This document shows, piece after piece, positions 20,962 to 35,489 of a stretch of DNA of 64,000 bases (positions are counted from its first letter, which is position 1; each line of letters begins with the position of its first letter). The translations under genes were made by a program, and so were the position numbers. Under the pieces are notes generated by a model. It saw only the letters and a program-made list of their open reading frames with translations. It made no database searches and was not told the DNA's origin. The DNA comes from Nematostella vectensis (Eukaryota; Cnidaria; Anthozoa; Actiniaria; Edwardsiidae): positions 2,363,001-2,427,000 of the forward strand of contig NC_064044.1 in NCBI RefSeq assembly GCF_932526225.1, in the 5' to 3' direction.

Positions 20962-23332
20962 TTAGATGAGTAATACATACTTTTCATAGTATGTTGTAGA
21001 ACTCGTCTTGTTCATCCTAAATAACAATCAAAATTATGTTTGTTATTATCTTCGTGCAAAGGAATCTACAGTAGTTTTTTAATCAGATAATTGTTTTTCC
21101 TTCAACACTCCCCTGTTATTTCAACAGCTCTCTCTTGAGTTTGCTTGTCTCAGAAATAGACCTTGTTTGATAAACAAAGACATGTTACCCACTTATTCAA
21201 TAATAGGTAACAACTGCAATATTGTACTGTATGAAAAGAGTGTCCCTCCCCCTTCTAATGTTGACATCAGTAAATCTAGCAAGCTCATTTTGCTAGATGT
21301 ATGATGTATACCAGGCTTGTATCCTCCAGGTCCATTTCCATACTCCGATGGATGCCATTACGGAATTGATCCGGAGATCCGGAGAAAAATTCACGAGGGG
21401 GAGGGCCAGTCAACACTCCTCTCCCCAAAGTCAGACGGTTGTTTGGATGGTCTGTTTTTTGTTTTTGTTTTTTGTTTTTGTTTTTTTCTTCTTATTTTTT
21501 TCCAAAAACTACGCAGGAGTGAGCGGGGTTAAGCTCTACGAAAATAAAAATGAATAGAAAAAAAAAAGAAAAAAGGGCATTGGCATGGGATCGAACCCGA
21601 CCTGAAAAACAAAACGGAAACCATACATACGGATTACCCAATCGGTATGGCAGCACAAGGCTTTTACGGAAGGCTGTAAAGAACCCGAACGCCCCAAGCA
21701 CCGATATTTCCGGCGAATATGCTGTACAACACTCTTGCAAGGTATTCCGACCCGCGCATTAATGGGGAGGACAATAACCAGGATCCCAGGCCTGTAATAC
21801 GGTTACGCCACGCACAGCTCGCTGAGATAGAGGGTGAAAAAATACAGGTCTATTTGGGCGTCTTCAGTCCCTTGGGGGCTCGCTATGTCGGCGCGTGGCA
21901 TCGTAACGCACGGGCGCATTGTCCTTTACCGTGTACAGGACATCAAACAAGCGAAGAAAGAAAAACGTTTTTTTAGGAACCGTTTTTTTAATAAAAATAA
22001 ATAGAAATAAATAAAGTGCGATTTGGCGATTCTATTTTTCTTTGTAGAGCTTATCAAGCTATTCACCGGCCTAAATATTCATTAAAAAACAAAAAAAAAA
22101 TGCAATGAAAGACGTAAGGGGGAGAGGTTTGTAAAATTGCATAGAATATGGACAAAATCAGCAATACTGTCTACGCTGACTAAGTATAGCTGTATTTCAC
22201 TTTAACCCTTTCGTTTCTGGGAACTTTTGAGCAACATTGTAAGAAAAACAGACTGAAAAAAGAAACCTCCCCCCCTATTTCAAGTCCAACACTACCAGTT
22301 AAGCTAAGCTACCGCTGACCCAAGACGGTATGCCTTGAAGTTTCCAACAATGCACTGCGGTGCCTTTTCTTTGTAGCGACGGCACTGCTACAGCCTGTTG
22401 CTTATAACAGTTTTGCTTGTAATTTGCTTAAAAATTACAGCTTTTTCACATCTGGAGAGTGCCTTAGGACATCATGAAGTCTTTTTGGGCATAATTAATG
22501 CTGTGCTCATGGATGTTTGCACGCTGAGGTTGATTCAATGGGATAATTCCTTGTCTGGGCTTCACCAAGTGAGAAAGGAATTTTCTGGTGAATGGCCTCA
22601 TACTCTCCATTGTGGGCCATCTTTGCTACCCAACCTTATTCAAAAATTGTTTTCAGGCTTATTCTGGGTTCCTTGGACCTGGAAATGTTTTGTTTGGCTT
22701 CGGGGCAAAGAGACTTATAAAAAAACTGTTATGATTCTGGGGGAGGAGATTGCCCGCCTGTCTGTCAAGGTGTTTCCAAGACTCCCATGATGCAGTGCAG
22801 GCATGCAAAATAGGCTAACAATGGTGACTCGCTTCTAATGGAGGTTCTAGCATTGATTATTGTGACTGATTGCTGTAAAATGGGACCTGACGGAGCGCAA
22901 TAAAGGTATCTATTGGTGACTTGATCTGTGTTTGCTTGTCTCTATTTGTAGTTCGGAATTTTGTGTCTTTTTTGGTAAGAAATGTTTCTAAGTTAAAGCA
23001 TTTTATTACGAATTGCTTGTTGATATTTTGACAAAAGAGTCAATTCTATTACATTGCTTAGATGCGCTTTTGCAGGTCGTCTATGCCTTGGATGAATCTA
23101 TGAGTATCCGGGTCTGGTGATGTTTAGTTTGCATTTTTGACGTTTTGGAGTTGGGCCTATATTTTACAGGCGTCTCAGGGCGTTATGGCAATGAAAGACT
23201 TAAAGGGACAGCGTCATGGTACTGCGCATGTCAGTGTTTATTGTAGGCTTTTAATCGCCTACAAATAGTTGAACTTTTTAAAAGCTGTCAATACCTTGTT
23301 AAAATAATATGCAATATTTTATTGAAAGCAAT
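20962..23332 (+). repeat. A module, copy 6 (type I, short A run)
   Basis: This copy is 2,371 bp with a 10-base A run, and it shows the same bases as copy 5 at every diagnostic site compared. Confidence 0.95.
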
Positions 23333-25184
23333 ATTTTATAGAAACTATGTTTATTGACAGTTTGTGGTCATTTTCTTTGAATTTAAGTCCCCCACATGTA
23401 CCAAAAGCTCATAAGTCAGTATTAGAGTTTACTAAATTTCATTGTGTCAGGTTCAGAGAGCTATTGAAAGCACTTACCATGGCACTGCCCCTTTAAATAG
23501 CTGTAAAAAAAAAGAAGAGAAAATAGCTGGAGGGGGTCTCTGTTGGTTTTCTTTTAGTTTTAGTTTTCTTTTATTATTTTTTTTTTCTGGGGTGGGGGGG
23601 TGGGGGAAGGAGGAATTCAGCTTAAAATTGCCCATGGTCAATTCAACCAACTAAGCAACTAGTACAAAAGATGTTGGTTTTGCAGTCTTTTATTCAATAC
23701 TTTCAAGGTTATCATGCAATTCTGTAGTTTGACTGGAAATATATACTTTTTTTCTATTCATTTACAGTTCTATATGTACAGTGTGACCATAGTCATGATT
23801 ACAATTATTTATAATAATTTTTACCCACTAACAGAAACCAACTTGACTGCAAAACACTCACTGTAAAGCATAAGATATTAGGCATTTCTTTCATGTGGCT
23901 GTGAGGTTGACCTGTCAACATCTACAGGGGCCACACTCACCTCGGAATCATAGGGGTCCATAAAAGCAAGGTGTCGCAGAACCTTTCCCTGCCCTCCTTA
24001 CCCTCTTTCATCAGGAACACCTGTGCAGCCGACACCCTTAGGTGGATGGGGTGCACAGGTGCTTTGGGTGTGGCCCTGAAGATGGCACAGTGACCACAAG
24101 ATGTACCAGAATGAAATTGTATATACTGTAAAAACATGTGAGTAGAAAACAGTCAATAGCCATGGAGTTTTTAGTGTGTTGTACATGTTATACATGTTTT
24201 AGGATTTACCTAATTACTTACAGTATTTTTTTTAAATAGAATTTTTTACTTGTATAATATTTTATAGAAACTATGTTTATTGACAGTTTGTGGTCATTTT
24301 CTTTGAATTTAAGTCCCCCACATGTACCAAAAGCTCATAAGTCAGTATTAGAGTTTACTAAATTTCATTGTGTCAGGTTCAGAGAGCTATTGAAAGCACT
24401 TACCATGGCACTGCCCCTTTAAAGTGCTGTAAAAAAAAAGAAGAGAAAATAGCTGGAGGGGGTCTCTGTTGGTTTTCTTTTAGTTTTAGTTTTCTTTTAT
24501 TATTATTTTTTTTCTGGGGTGGGGGGGTGGGGGAAGGAGGAATTCAGCTTAAAATTGCCCGTGGTCAATTCAACCAACTAAGCAACTAGTACAAAAGATG
24601 TTGGTTTTGCAGTCTTTGATTCAATACTTTCAAGGTTATCATGCAATTCTGTAGTTTGACTGGAAATATATACTTTTTTTCTATTCATTTACAGTTCTAT
24701 ATGTACAGTGTGACCATAGTCATGATTACAATTATTTATAATAATTTTTACCCACTAACAGAAACCAACTTGACTGCAAAACACTCACTGTAAAGCATAA
24801 GATATTAGGCATTTCTTTCATGTGGCTGTGAGGTTGACCTGTCAACATCTACAGGGGCCACACTCACCTCGGAATCATATGGGTCCATAAAAGCAAGGTG
24901 TCGCAGAACCTTTCCCTGCCCTCCTTACCCTCTTTCATCAGGAACACCTGTGCAGCCGACACCCTTAGGTGGATGGGGTGCACAGGTGCTTTGGGTGTGG
25001 CCCTGAAGATGGCACAGTGACCACAAGATGTACCAGAATGAAATTGTATATACTGTAAAAACATGTGAGTAGAAAACAGTCAATAGCCATGGAGTTTTTA
25101 GTGTGTTGTACATGTCATACATGTTTTAGGATTTACCTAATTACTTACAGTATTTTTTTAAATAGAATTTTTTACTTGTATAAT
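23333..25184 (+). repeat. B run, cycle 6: 2 monomers (alpha, omega)
   Basis: Monomers start at 23333 and 24259. The run is the same length (1,852 bp) as that of cycle 5 and shares its diagnostic bases, including the mosaic alpha. Confidence 0.95.
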
Positions 25185-27555
25185 TTAGATGAGTAATACA
25201 TACTTTTCATAGTATGTTGTAGAACTCGTCTTGTTCATCCTAAATAACAATCAAAATTATGTTTGTTATTATCTTCGTGCAAAGGAATCTACAGTAGTTT
25301 TTTAATCAGATAATTGTTTTTCCTTCAACACTCCCCTGTTATTTCAACAGCTCTCTCTTGAGTTTGCTTGTCTCAGAAATAGACCTTGTTTGATAAACAA
25401 AGACATGTTACCCACTTATTCAATAATAGGTAACAACTGCAATATTGTACTGTATGAAAAGAGTGTCCCTCCCCCTTCTAATGTTGACATCAGTAAATCT
25501 AGCAAGCTCATTTTGCTAGATGTATGATGTATACCAGGCTTGTATCCTCCAGGTCCATTTCCATACTCCGATGGATGCCATTACGGAATTGATCCGGAGA
25601 TCCGGAGAAAAATTCACGAGGGGGAGGGCCAGTCAACACTCCTCTCCCCAAAGTCAGACGGTTGTTTGGATGGTCTGTTTTTTGTTTTTGTTTTTTGTTT
25701 TTGTTTTTTTCTTCTTATTTTTTTCCAAAAACTACGCAGGAGTGAGCGGGGTTAAGCTCTACGAAAATAAAAATGAATAGAAAAAAAAAAGAAAAAAGGG
25801 CATTGGCATGGGATCGAACCCGACCTGAAAAACAAAACGGAAACCATACATACGGATTACCCAATCGGTATGGCAGCACAAGGCTTTTACGGAAGGCTGT
25901 AAAGAACCCGAACGCCCCAAGCACCGATATTTCCGGCGAATATGCTGTACAACACTCTTGCAAGGTATTCCGACCCGCGCATTAATGGGGAGGACAATAA
26001 CCAGGATCCCAGGCCTGTAATACGGTTACGCCACGCACAGCTCGCTGAGATAGAGGGTGAAAAAATACAGGTCTATTTGGGCGTCTTCAGTCCCTTGGGG
26101 GCTCGCTATGTCGGCGCGTGGCATCGTAACGCACGGGCGCATTGTCCTTTACCGTGTACAGGACATCAAACAAGCGAAGAAAGAAAAACGTTTTTTTAGG
26201 AACCGTTTTTTTAATAAAAATAAATAGAAATAAATAAAGTGCGATTTGGCGATTCTATTTTTCTTTGTAGAGCTTATCAAGCTATTCACCGGCCTAAATA
26301 TTCATTAAAAAACAAAAAAAAAATGCAATGAAAGACGTAAGGGGGAGAGGTTTGTAAAATTGCATAGAATATGGACAAAATCAGCAATACTGTCTACGCT
26401 GACTAAGTATAGCTGTATTTCACTTTAACCCTTTCGTTTCTGGGAACTTTTGAGCAACATTGTAAGAAAAACAGACTGAAAAAAGAAACCTCCCCCCCTA
26501 TTTCAAGTCCAACACTACCAGTTAAGCTAAGCTACCGCTGACCCAAGACGGTATGCCTTGAAGTTTCCAACAATGCACTGCGGTGCCTTTTCTTTGTAGC
26601 GACGGCACTGCTACAGCCTGTTGCTTATAACAGTTTTGCTTGTAATTTGCTTAAAAATTACAGCTTTTTCACATCTGGAGAGTGCCTTAGGACATCATGA
26701 AGTCTTTTTGGGCATAATTAATGCTGTGCTCATGGATGTTTGCACGCTGAGGTTGATTCAATGGGATAATTCCTTGTCTGGGCTTCACCAAGTGAGAAAG
26801 GAATTTTCTGGTGAATGGCCTCATACTCTCCATTGTGGGCCATCTTTGCTACCCAACCTTATTCAAAAATTGTTTTCAGGCTTATTCTGGGTTCCTTGGA
26901 CCTGGAAATGTTTTGTTTGGCTTCGGGGCAAAGAGACTTATAAAAAAACTGTTATGATTCTGGGGGAGGAGATTGCCCGCCTGTCTGTCAAGGTGTTTCC
27001 AAGACTCCCATGATGCAGTGCAGGCATGCAAAATAGGCTAACAATGGTGACTCGCTTCTAATGGAGGTTCTAGCATTGATTATTGTGACTGATTGCTGTA
27101 AAATGGGACCTGACGGAGCGCAATAAAGGTATCTATTGGTGACTTGATCTGTGTTTGCTTGTCTCTATTTGTAGTTCGGAATTTTGTGTCTTTTTTGGTA
27201 AGAAATGTTTCTAAGTTAAAGCATTTTATTACGAATTGCTTGTTGATATTTTGACAAAAGAGTCAATTCTATTACATTGCTTAGATGCGCTTTTGCAGGT
27301 CGTCTATGCCTTGGATGAATCTATGAGTATCCGGGTCTGGTGATGTTTAGTTTGCATTTTTGACGTTTTGGAGTTGGGCCTATATTTTACAGGCGTCTCA
27401 GGGCGTTATGGCAATGAAAGACTTAAAGGGACAGCGTCATGGTACTGCGCATGTCAGTGTTTATTGTAGGCTTTTAATCGCCTACAAATAGTTGAACTTT
27501 TTAAAAGCTGTCAATACCTTGTTAAAATAATATGCAATATTTTATTGAAAGCAAT
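25185..27555 (+). repeat. A module, copy 7 (type I, short A run)
   Basis: This copy is 2,371 bp with a 10-base A run, so it groups with copies 5 and 6. It is followed by a four-member B run, unlike theirs. Confidence 0.95.
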
Positions 27556-30500
27556 ATTTTATAGAAACTATGTTTATTGACAGTTTGTGGTCATTTTCTT
27601 TGAATTTAAGTCCCCCACATGTACCAAAAGCTCATAAGTCAGTATTAGAGTTTACTAAATTTCATTGTGTCAGGTTCAGAGAGCTATTGAAAGCACTTAC
27701 CATGGCACTGCCCCTTTAAATAGCTGTAAAAAAAAAAAGAAGAGAAAATAGCTGGAGGGGGTCTCTGTTGGTTTTCTTTTAGTTTTAGTTTTCTTTTATT
27801 ATTATTTTTTTCTGGGGTGGGGGGGTGGGGGAAGGAGGAATTCAGCTTAAAATTGCCCGTGGTCAATTCAACCAACTAAGCAACTAGTACAAAAGATGTT
27901 GGTTTTGCAGTCTTTTATTCAATACTTTCAAGGTTATCATGCAATTCTGTAGTTTGACTGGAAATATATACTTTTTTTCTATTCATTTACAGTTCTATAT
28001 GTACAGTGTGACCATAGTCATGATTACAATTATTTATAATAATTTTTACCCACTAACAGAAACCAACTTGACTGCAAAACACTCACTGTAAAGCATAAGA
28101 TATTAGGCATTTCTTTCATGTGGCTGTGAGGTTGACCTGTCAACATCTACAGGGGCCACACTCACCTCGGAATCATAGGGGTCCATAAAAGCAAGGTGTC
28201 GCAGAACCTTTCCCTGCCCTCCTTACCCTCTTTGATCAGGAACACCTGTGCAGCCGACACCCTTAGGTGGATGGGGTGCACAGGTGCTTTGGGTGTGGCC
28301 CTGAAGATGGCACAGTGACCACAAGATGTACCAGAATGAAATTGTATATACTGTAAAAACATGTGAGTAGAAAACAGTCAATAGCCATGGAGTTTTTAGT
28401 GTGTTGTACATGTTATACATGTTTTAGGATTTACATAATTACTTACAGTATTTTTTTTTAAATAGAATTTTTTACTTGTATAATATTTTATAGAAACTAT
28501 GTTTATTGACAGTTTGTGGTCATTTTCTTTGAATTTAAGTCCCCCACATGTACCAAAAGCTCATAAGTCAGTATTAGAGTTTACTAAATTTCATTGTGTC
28601 AGGTTCAGAGAGCTATTGAAAGCACTTACCATGGCACTGCCCCTTTAAATAGCTGTAAAAAAAAGAAGAGAAAATAGCTAGAGGGGGTCTCTGTTGGTTT
28701 TGTTTTAGTTTTAGTTTTCTTTTATTATTATTTTTTTCTGGGGTGGGGGGGTGGGGGAAGGAGGAATTCAGCTTAAAATTGCCCGTGGTCAATTCAACCA
28801 ACTAAGCAACTAGTACAGAAGATGTTGGTTTTGCAGTCTTTTATTCAATACTTTCAAGGTTATCATGCAATTCTGTAGTTTGACTGGAAATATATACTTT
28901 TTTTCTATTCATTTACAGTTCTATATGTACAGTGTGACCATAGTCATGATTACAATTATTTATAATAATTTTTACCCACTAACAGAAACCAACTTGACTG
29001 CAAAACACTCACTGTAAAGCATAAGATATTAGGCATTTCTTTCATGTGGCTGTGAGGTTGACCTGTCAACATCTACAGGGGCCACACTCACCTCGGAATC
29101 ATAGGGGTCCATAAAAGCAAGGTGTCGCAGAACCTTTCCCTGCCCTCCTTACCCTCTTTCATCAGGAACACCTGTGCAGCCGACACCCTTAGGTGGATGG
29201 GGTGCACAGGTGCTTTGGGTGTGGCCCTGAAGATGGCACAGTGACCACAAGATGTACCAGAATGAAATTGTATATACTGTAAAAACATGTGAGTAGAAAA
29301 CAGTCAATAGCCATGGAGTTTTTAGTGTGTTGTACATGTTATACATGTTTTAGGATTTACATAATTACTTACAGTATTTTTTTTTAAATAGAATTTTTTA
29401 CTTGTATAATATTTTATAGAAACTATGTTTATTGACAGTTTGTGGTCATTTTCTTTGAATTTAAGTCCCCCACATGTACCAAAAGCTCATAAGTCAGTAT
29501 TAGAGTTTACTAAATTTCATTGTGTCAGGTTCAGAGAGCTATTGAAAGCACTTACCATGGCACTGCCCCTTTAAATAGCTGTAAAAAAAAAGAAGAGAAA
29601 ATAGCTGGAGGGGGTCTCTGTTGGTTTTCTTTTAGTTTTAGTTTTCTTTTATTATTTTTTTTTTCTGGGGTGGGGGGGTGGGGGAAGGAGGAATTCAGCT
29701 TAAAATTGCCCATGGTCAATTCAACCAACTAAGCAACTAGTACAAAAGATGTTGGTTTTGCAGTCTTTTATTCAATACTTTCAAGGTTATCATGCAATTC
29801 TGTAGTTTGACTGGAAATATATACTTTTTTTCTATTCATTTACAGTTCTATATGTACAGTGTGACCATAGTCATGATTACAATTATTTATAATAATTTTT
29901 ACCCACTAACAGAAACCAACTTGACTGCAAAACACTCACTGTAAAGCATAAGATATTAGGCATTTCTTTCATGTGGCTGTGAGGTTGACCTGTCAACATC
30001 TACAGGGGCCACACTCACCTCGGAATCATAGGGGTCCATAAAAGCAAGGTGTCGCAGAACCTTTCCCTGCCCTCCTTACCCTCTTTCATCAGGAACACCT
30101 GTGCAGCCGACACCCTTAGGTGGATGGGGTGCACAGGTGCTTTGGGTGTGGCCCTGAAGATGGCACAGTGACCACAAGATGTACCAGAATGAAATTGTAT
30201 ATACTGTAAAAACATGTGAGTAGAAAACAGTCAATAGCCATGGAGTTTTTAGTGTGTTGTACATGTTATACATGTTTTAGGATTTACATAATTACTTACA
30301 GTATTTTTTTTTAAATAGAATTTTTTACTTGTATAATATTTTATAGAAACTATGTTTATTGACAGTTTGTGGTCATTTTCTTTGAATTTAAGTCCCCCAC
30401 ATGTACCAAAAGCTCATAAGTCAGTATTAGAGTTTACTAAATTTCATTGTGTCAGGTTCAGAGAGCTATTGAAAGCACTTACCATGGCACTGCCCCTTTA

Positions 30501-31264
30501 AATAGCTGTAAAAAAAAAAAGAAGAGAAAATAGCTGGAGGGGGTCTCTGTTGGTTTTCTTTTAGTTTTAGTTTTCTTTTATTATTATTTTTTTCTGGGGT
30601 GGGGGGGTGGGGGAAGGAGGAATTCAGCTTAAAATTGCCCGTGGTCAATTCAACCAACTAAGCAACTAGTACAAAAGATGTTGGTTTTGCAGTCTTTTAT
30701 TCAATACTTTCAAGGTTATCATGCAATTCTGTAGTTTGACTGGAAATATATACTTTTTTTCTATTCATTTACAGTTCTATATGTACAGTGTGACCATAGT
30801 CATGATTACAATTATTTATAATAATTTTTACCCACTAACAGAAACCAACTTGACTGCAAAACACTCACTGTAAAGCATAAGATATTAGGCATTTCTTTCA
30901 TGTGGCTGTGAGGTTGACCTGTCAACATCTACAGGGGCCACACTCACCTCGGAATCATATGGGTCCATAAAAGCAAGGTGTCGCAGAACCTTTCCCTGCC
31001 CTCCTTACCCTCTTTCATCAGGAACACCTGTGCAGCCGACACCCTTAGGTGGATGGGGTGCACAGGTGCTTTGGGTGTGGCCCTGAAGATGGCACAGTGA
31101 CCACAAGATGTACCAGAATGAAATTGTATATACTGTAAAAACATGTGAGTAGAAAACAGTCAATAGCCATGGAGTTTTTAGTGTGTTGTACATGTCATAC
31201 ATGTTTTAGGATTTACCTAATTACTTACAGTATTTTTTTAAATAGAATTTTTTACTTGTATAAT
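27556..31264 (+). repeat. B run, cycle 7: 4 monomers (gamma, beta, alpha, omega)
   Basis: Monomers start at 27556, 28485, 29411 and 30338. The first has a private change near 28234 (ctttGatcagg). The beta monomer has gctAgaggg and ggttttGttttag. The omega is of the tagctg form. Confidence 0.95.
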
Positions 31265-33636
31265 TTAGATGAGTAATACATACTTTTCATAGTATGTTGT
31301 AGAACTCGTCTTGTTCATCCTAAATAACAATCAAAATTATGTTTGTTATTATCTTCGTGCAAAGGAATCTACAGTAGTTTTTTAATCAGATAATTGTTTT
31401 TCCTTCAACACTCCCCTGTTATTTCAACAGCTCTCTCTTGAGTTTGCTTGTCTCAGAAATAGACCTTGTTTGATAAACAAAGACATGTTACCCACTTATT
31501 CAATAATAGGTAACAACTGCAATATTGTACTGTATGAAAAGAGTGTCCCTCCCCCTTCTAATGTTGACATCAGTAAATCTAGCAAGCTCATTTTGCTAGA
31601 TGTATGATGTATACCAGGCTTGTATCCTCCAGGTCCATTTCCATACTCCGATGGATGCCATTACGGAATTGATCCGGAGATCCGGAGAAAAATTCACGAG
31701 GGGGAGGGCCAGTCAACACTCCTCTCCCCAAAGTCAGACGGTTGTTTGGATGGTCTGTTTTTTGTTTTTGTTTTTTGTTTTTGTTTTTTTCTTCTTATTT
31801 TTTTCCAAAAACTACGCAGGAGTGAGCGGGGTTAAGCTCTACGAAAATAAAAATGAATAGAAAAAAAAAAAGAAAAAAGGGCATTGGCATGGGATCGAAC
31901 CCGACCTGAAAAACAAAACGGAAACCATACATACGGATTACCCAATCGGTATGGCAGCACAAGGCTTTTACGGAAGGCTGTAAAGAACCCGAACGCCCCA
32001 AGCACCGATATTTCCGGCGAATATGCTGTACAACACTCTTGCAAGGTATTCCGACCCGCGCATTAATGGGGAGGACAATAACCAGGATCCCAGGCCTGTA
32101 ATACGGTTACGCCACGCACAGCTCGCTGAGATAGAGGGTGAAAAAATACAGGTCTATTTGGGCGTCTTCAGTCCCTTGGGGGCTCGCTATGTCGGCGCGT
32201 GGCATCGTAACGCACGGGCGCATTGTCCTTTACCGTGTACAGGACATCAAACAAGCGAAGAAAGAAAAACGTTTTTTTAGGAACCGTTTTTTTAATAAAA
32301 ATAAATAGAAATAAATAAAGTGCGATTTGGCGATTCTATTTTTCTTTGTAGAGCTTATCAAGCTATTCACCGGCCTAAATATTCATTAAAAAACAAAAAA
32401 AAAATGCAATGAAAGACGTAAGGGGGAGAGGTTTGTAAAATTGCATAGAATATGGACAAAATCAGCAATACTGTCTACGCTGACTAAGTATAGCTGTATT
32501 TCACTTTAACCCTTTCGTTTCTGGGAACTTTTGAGCAACATTGTAAGAAAAACAGACTGAAAAAAGAAACCTCCCCCCCTATTTCAAGTCCAACACTACC
32601 AGTTAAGCTAAGCTACCGCTGACCCAAGACGGTATGCCTTGAAGTTTCCAACAATGCACTGCGGTGCCTTTTCTTTGTAGCGACGGCACTGCTACAGCCT
32701 GTTGCTTATAACAGTTTTGCTTGTAATTTGCTTAAAAATTACAGCTTTTTCACATCTGGAGAGTGCCTTAGGACATCATGAAGTCTTTTTGGGCATAATT
32801 AATGCTGTGCTCATGGATGTTTGCACGCTGAGGTTGATTCAATGGGATAATTCCTTGTCTGGGCTTCACCAAGTGAGAAAGGAATTTTCTGGTGAATGGC
32901 CTCATACTCTCCATTGTGGGCCATCTTTGCTACCCAACCTTATTCAAAAATTGTTTTCAGGCTTATTCTGGGTTCCTTGGACCTGGAAATGTTTTGTTTG
33001 GCTTCGGGGCAAAGAGACTTATAAAAAAACTGTTATGATTCTGGGGGAGGAGATTGCCCGCCTGTCTGTCAAGGTGTTTCCAAGACTCCCATGATGCAGT
33101 GCAGGCATGCAAAATAGGCTAACAATGGTGACTCGCTTCTAATGGAGGTTCTAGCATTGATTATTGTGACTGATTGCTGTAAAATGGGACCTGACGGAGC
33201 GCAATAAAGGTATCTATTGGTGACTTGATCTGTGTTTGCTTGTCTCTATTTGTAGTTCGGAATTTTGTGTCTTTTTTGGTAAGAAATGTTTCTAAGTTAA
33301 AGCATTTTATTACGAATTGCTTGTTGATATTTTGACAAAAGAGTCAATTCTATTACATTGCTTAGATGCGCTTTTGCAGGTCGTCTATGCCTTGGATGAA
33401 TCTATGAGTATCCGGGTCTGGTGATGTTTAGTTTGCATTTTTGACGTTTTGGAGTTGGGCCTATATTTTACAGGCGTCTCAGGGCGTTATGGCAATGAAA
33501 GACTTAAAGGGACAGCGTCATGGTACTGCGCATGTCAGTGTTTATTGTAGGCTTTTAATCGCCTACAAATAGTTGAACTTTTTAAAAGCTGTCAATACCT
33601 TGTTAAAATAATATGCAATATTTTATTGAAAGCAAT
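31265..33636 (+). repeat. A module, copy 8 (type I)
   Basis: This copy is 2,372 bp with an 11-base A run. It is type I at the sites compared and is the last type I copy before the type II pair that follows. Confidence 0.95.
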
Positions 33637-35489
33637 ATTTTATAGAAACTATGTTTATTGACAGTTTGTGGTCATTTTCTTTGAATTTAAGTCCCCCACA
33701 TGTACCAAAAGCTCATAAGTCAGTATTAGAGTTTACTAAATTTCATTGTGTCAGGTTCAGAGAGCTATTGAAAGCACTTACCATGGCACTGCCCCTTTAA
33801 ATAGCTGTAAAAAAAAAAAGAAGAGAAAATAGCTGGAGGGGGTCTCTGTTGGTTTTCTTTTAGTTTTAGTTTTCTTTTATTATTATTTTTTTCTGGGGTG
33901 GGGGGGTGGGGGAAGGAGGAATTCAGCTTAAAATTGCCCGTGGTCAATTCAACCAACTAAGCAACTAGTACAAAAGATGTTGGTTTTGCAGTCTTTTATT
34001 CAATACTTTCAAGGTTATCATGCAATTCTGTAGTTTGACTGGAAATATATACTTTTTTTCTATTCATTTACAGTTCTATATGTACAGTGTGACCATAGTC
34101 ATGATTACAATTATTTATAATAATTTTTACCCACTAACAGAAACCAACTTGACTGCAAAACACTCACTGTAAAGCATAAGATATTAGGCATTTCTTTCAT
34201 GTGGCTGTGAGGTTGACCTGTCAACATCTACAGGGGCCACACTCACCTCGGAATCATAGGGGTCCATAAAAGCAAGGTGTCGCAGAACCTTTCCCTGCCC
34301 TCCTTACCCTCTTTCATCAGGAACACCTGTGCAGCCGACACCCTTAGGTGGATGGGGTGCACAGGTGCTTTGGGTGTGGCCCTGAAGATGGCACAGTGAC
34401 CACAAGATGTACCAGAATGAAATTGTATATACTGTAAAAACATGTGAGTAGAAAACAGTCAATAGCCATGGAGTTTTTAGTGTGTTGTACATGTTATACA
34501 TGTTTTAGGATTTACCTAATTACTTACAGTATTTTTTTTAAATAGAATTTTTTACTTGTATAATATTTTATAGAAACTATGTTTATTGACAGTTTGTGGT
34601 CATTTTCTTTGAATTTAAGTCCCCCACATGTACCAAAAGCTCATAATTCAGTATTAGAGTTTACTAAATTTCATTGTGTCAGGTTCAGAGAGCTATTGAA
34701 AGCACTTACCATGGCACTGCCCCTTTAAAGTGCTGTAAAAAAAAGAAGAGAAAATAGCTGGAGGGGGTCTCTGTTGGTTTTCTTTTAGTTTTAGTTTTCT
34801 TTTATTATTATTTTTTTTCTGGGGTGGGGGGGTGGGGGAAGGAGGAATTCAGCTTAAAATTGCCCGTGGTCAATTCAACCAACTAAGCAACTAGTACAAA
34901 AGATGTTGGTTTTGCAGTCTTTGATTCAATACTTTCAAGGTTATCATGCAATTCTGTAGTTTGACTGGAAATATATACTTTTTTTCTATTCATTTACAGT
35001 TCTATATGTACAGTGTGACCATAGTCATGATTACAATTATTTATAATAATTTTTACCCACTAACAGAAACCAACTTGACTGCAAAACACTCACTGTAAAG
35101 CATAAGATATTAGGCATTTCTTTCATGTGGCTGTGAGGTTGACCTGTCAACATCTACAGGGGCCACACTCACCTCGGAATCATATGGGTCCATAAAAGCA
35201 AGGTGTCGCAGAACCTTTCCCTGCCCTCCTTACCCTCTTTCATCAGGAACACCTGTGCAGCCGACACCCTTAGGTGGATGGGGTGCACAGGTGCTTTGGG
35301 TGTGGCCCTGAAGATGGCACAGTGACCACAAGATGTACCAGAATGAAATTGTATATACTGTAGAAACATGTGAGTAGAAAACAGTCAATAGCCATGGAGT
35401 TTTTAGTGTGTTGTACATGTCATACATGTTTTAGGATTTACCTAATTACTCACAGTATTTTTTTAAATAGAATTTTTTACTTGTATAAT
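33637..35489 (+). repeat. B run, cycle 8: 2 monomers (gamma, omega)
   Basis: Monomers start at 33637 and 34565. The omega carries GTgctg, ctttGattc, cataaTtcag and ctgtaGaaaca together, plus a private tactCacag near 35450. Confidence 0.95.
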
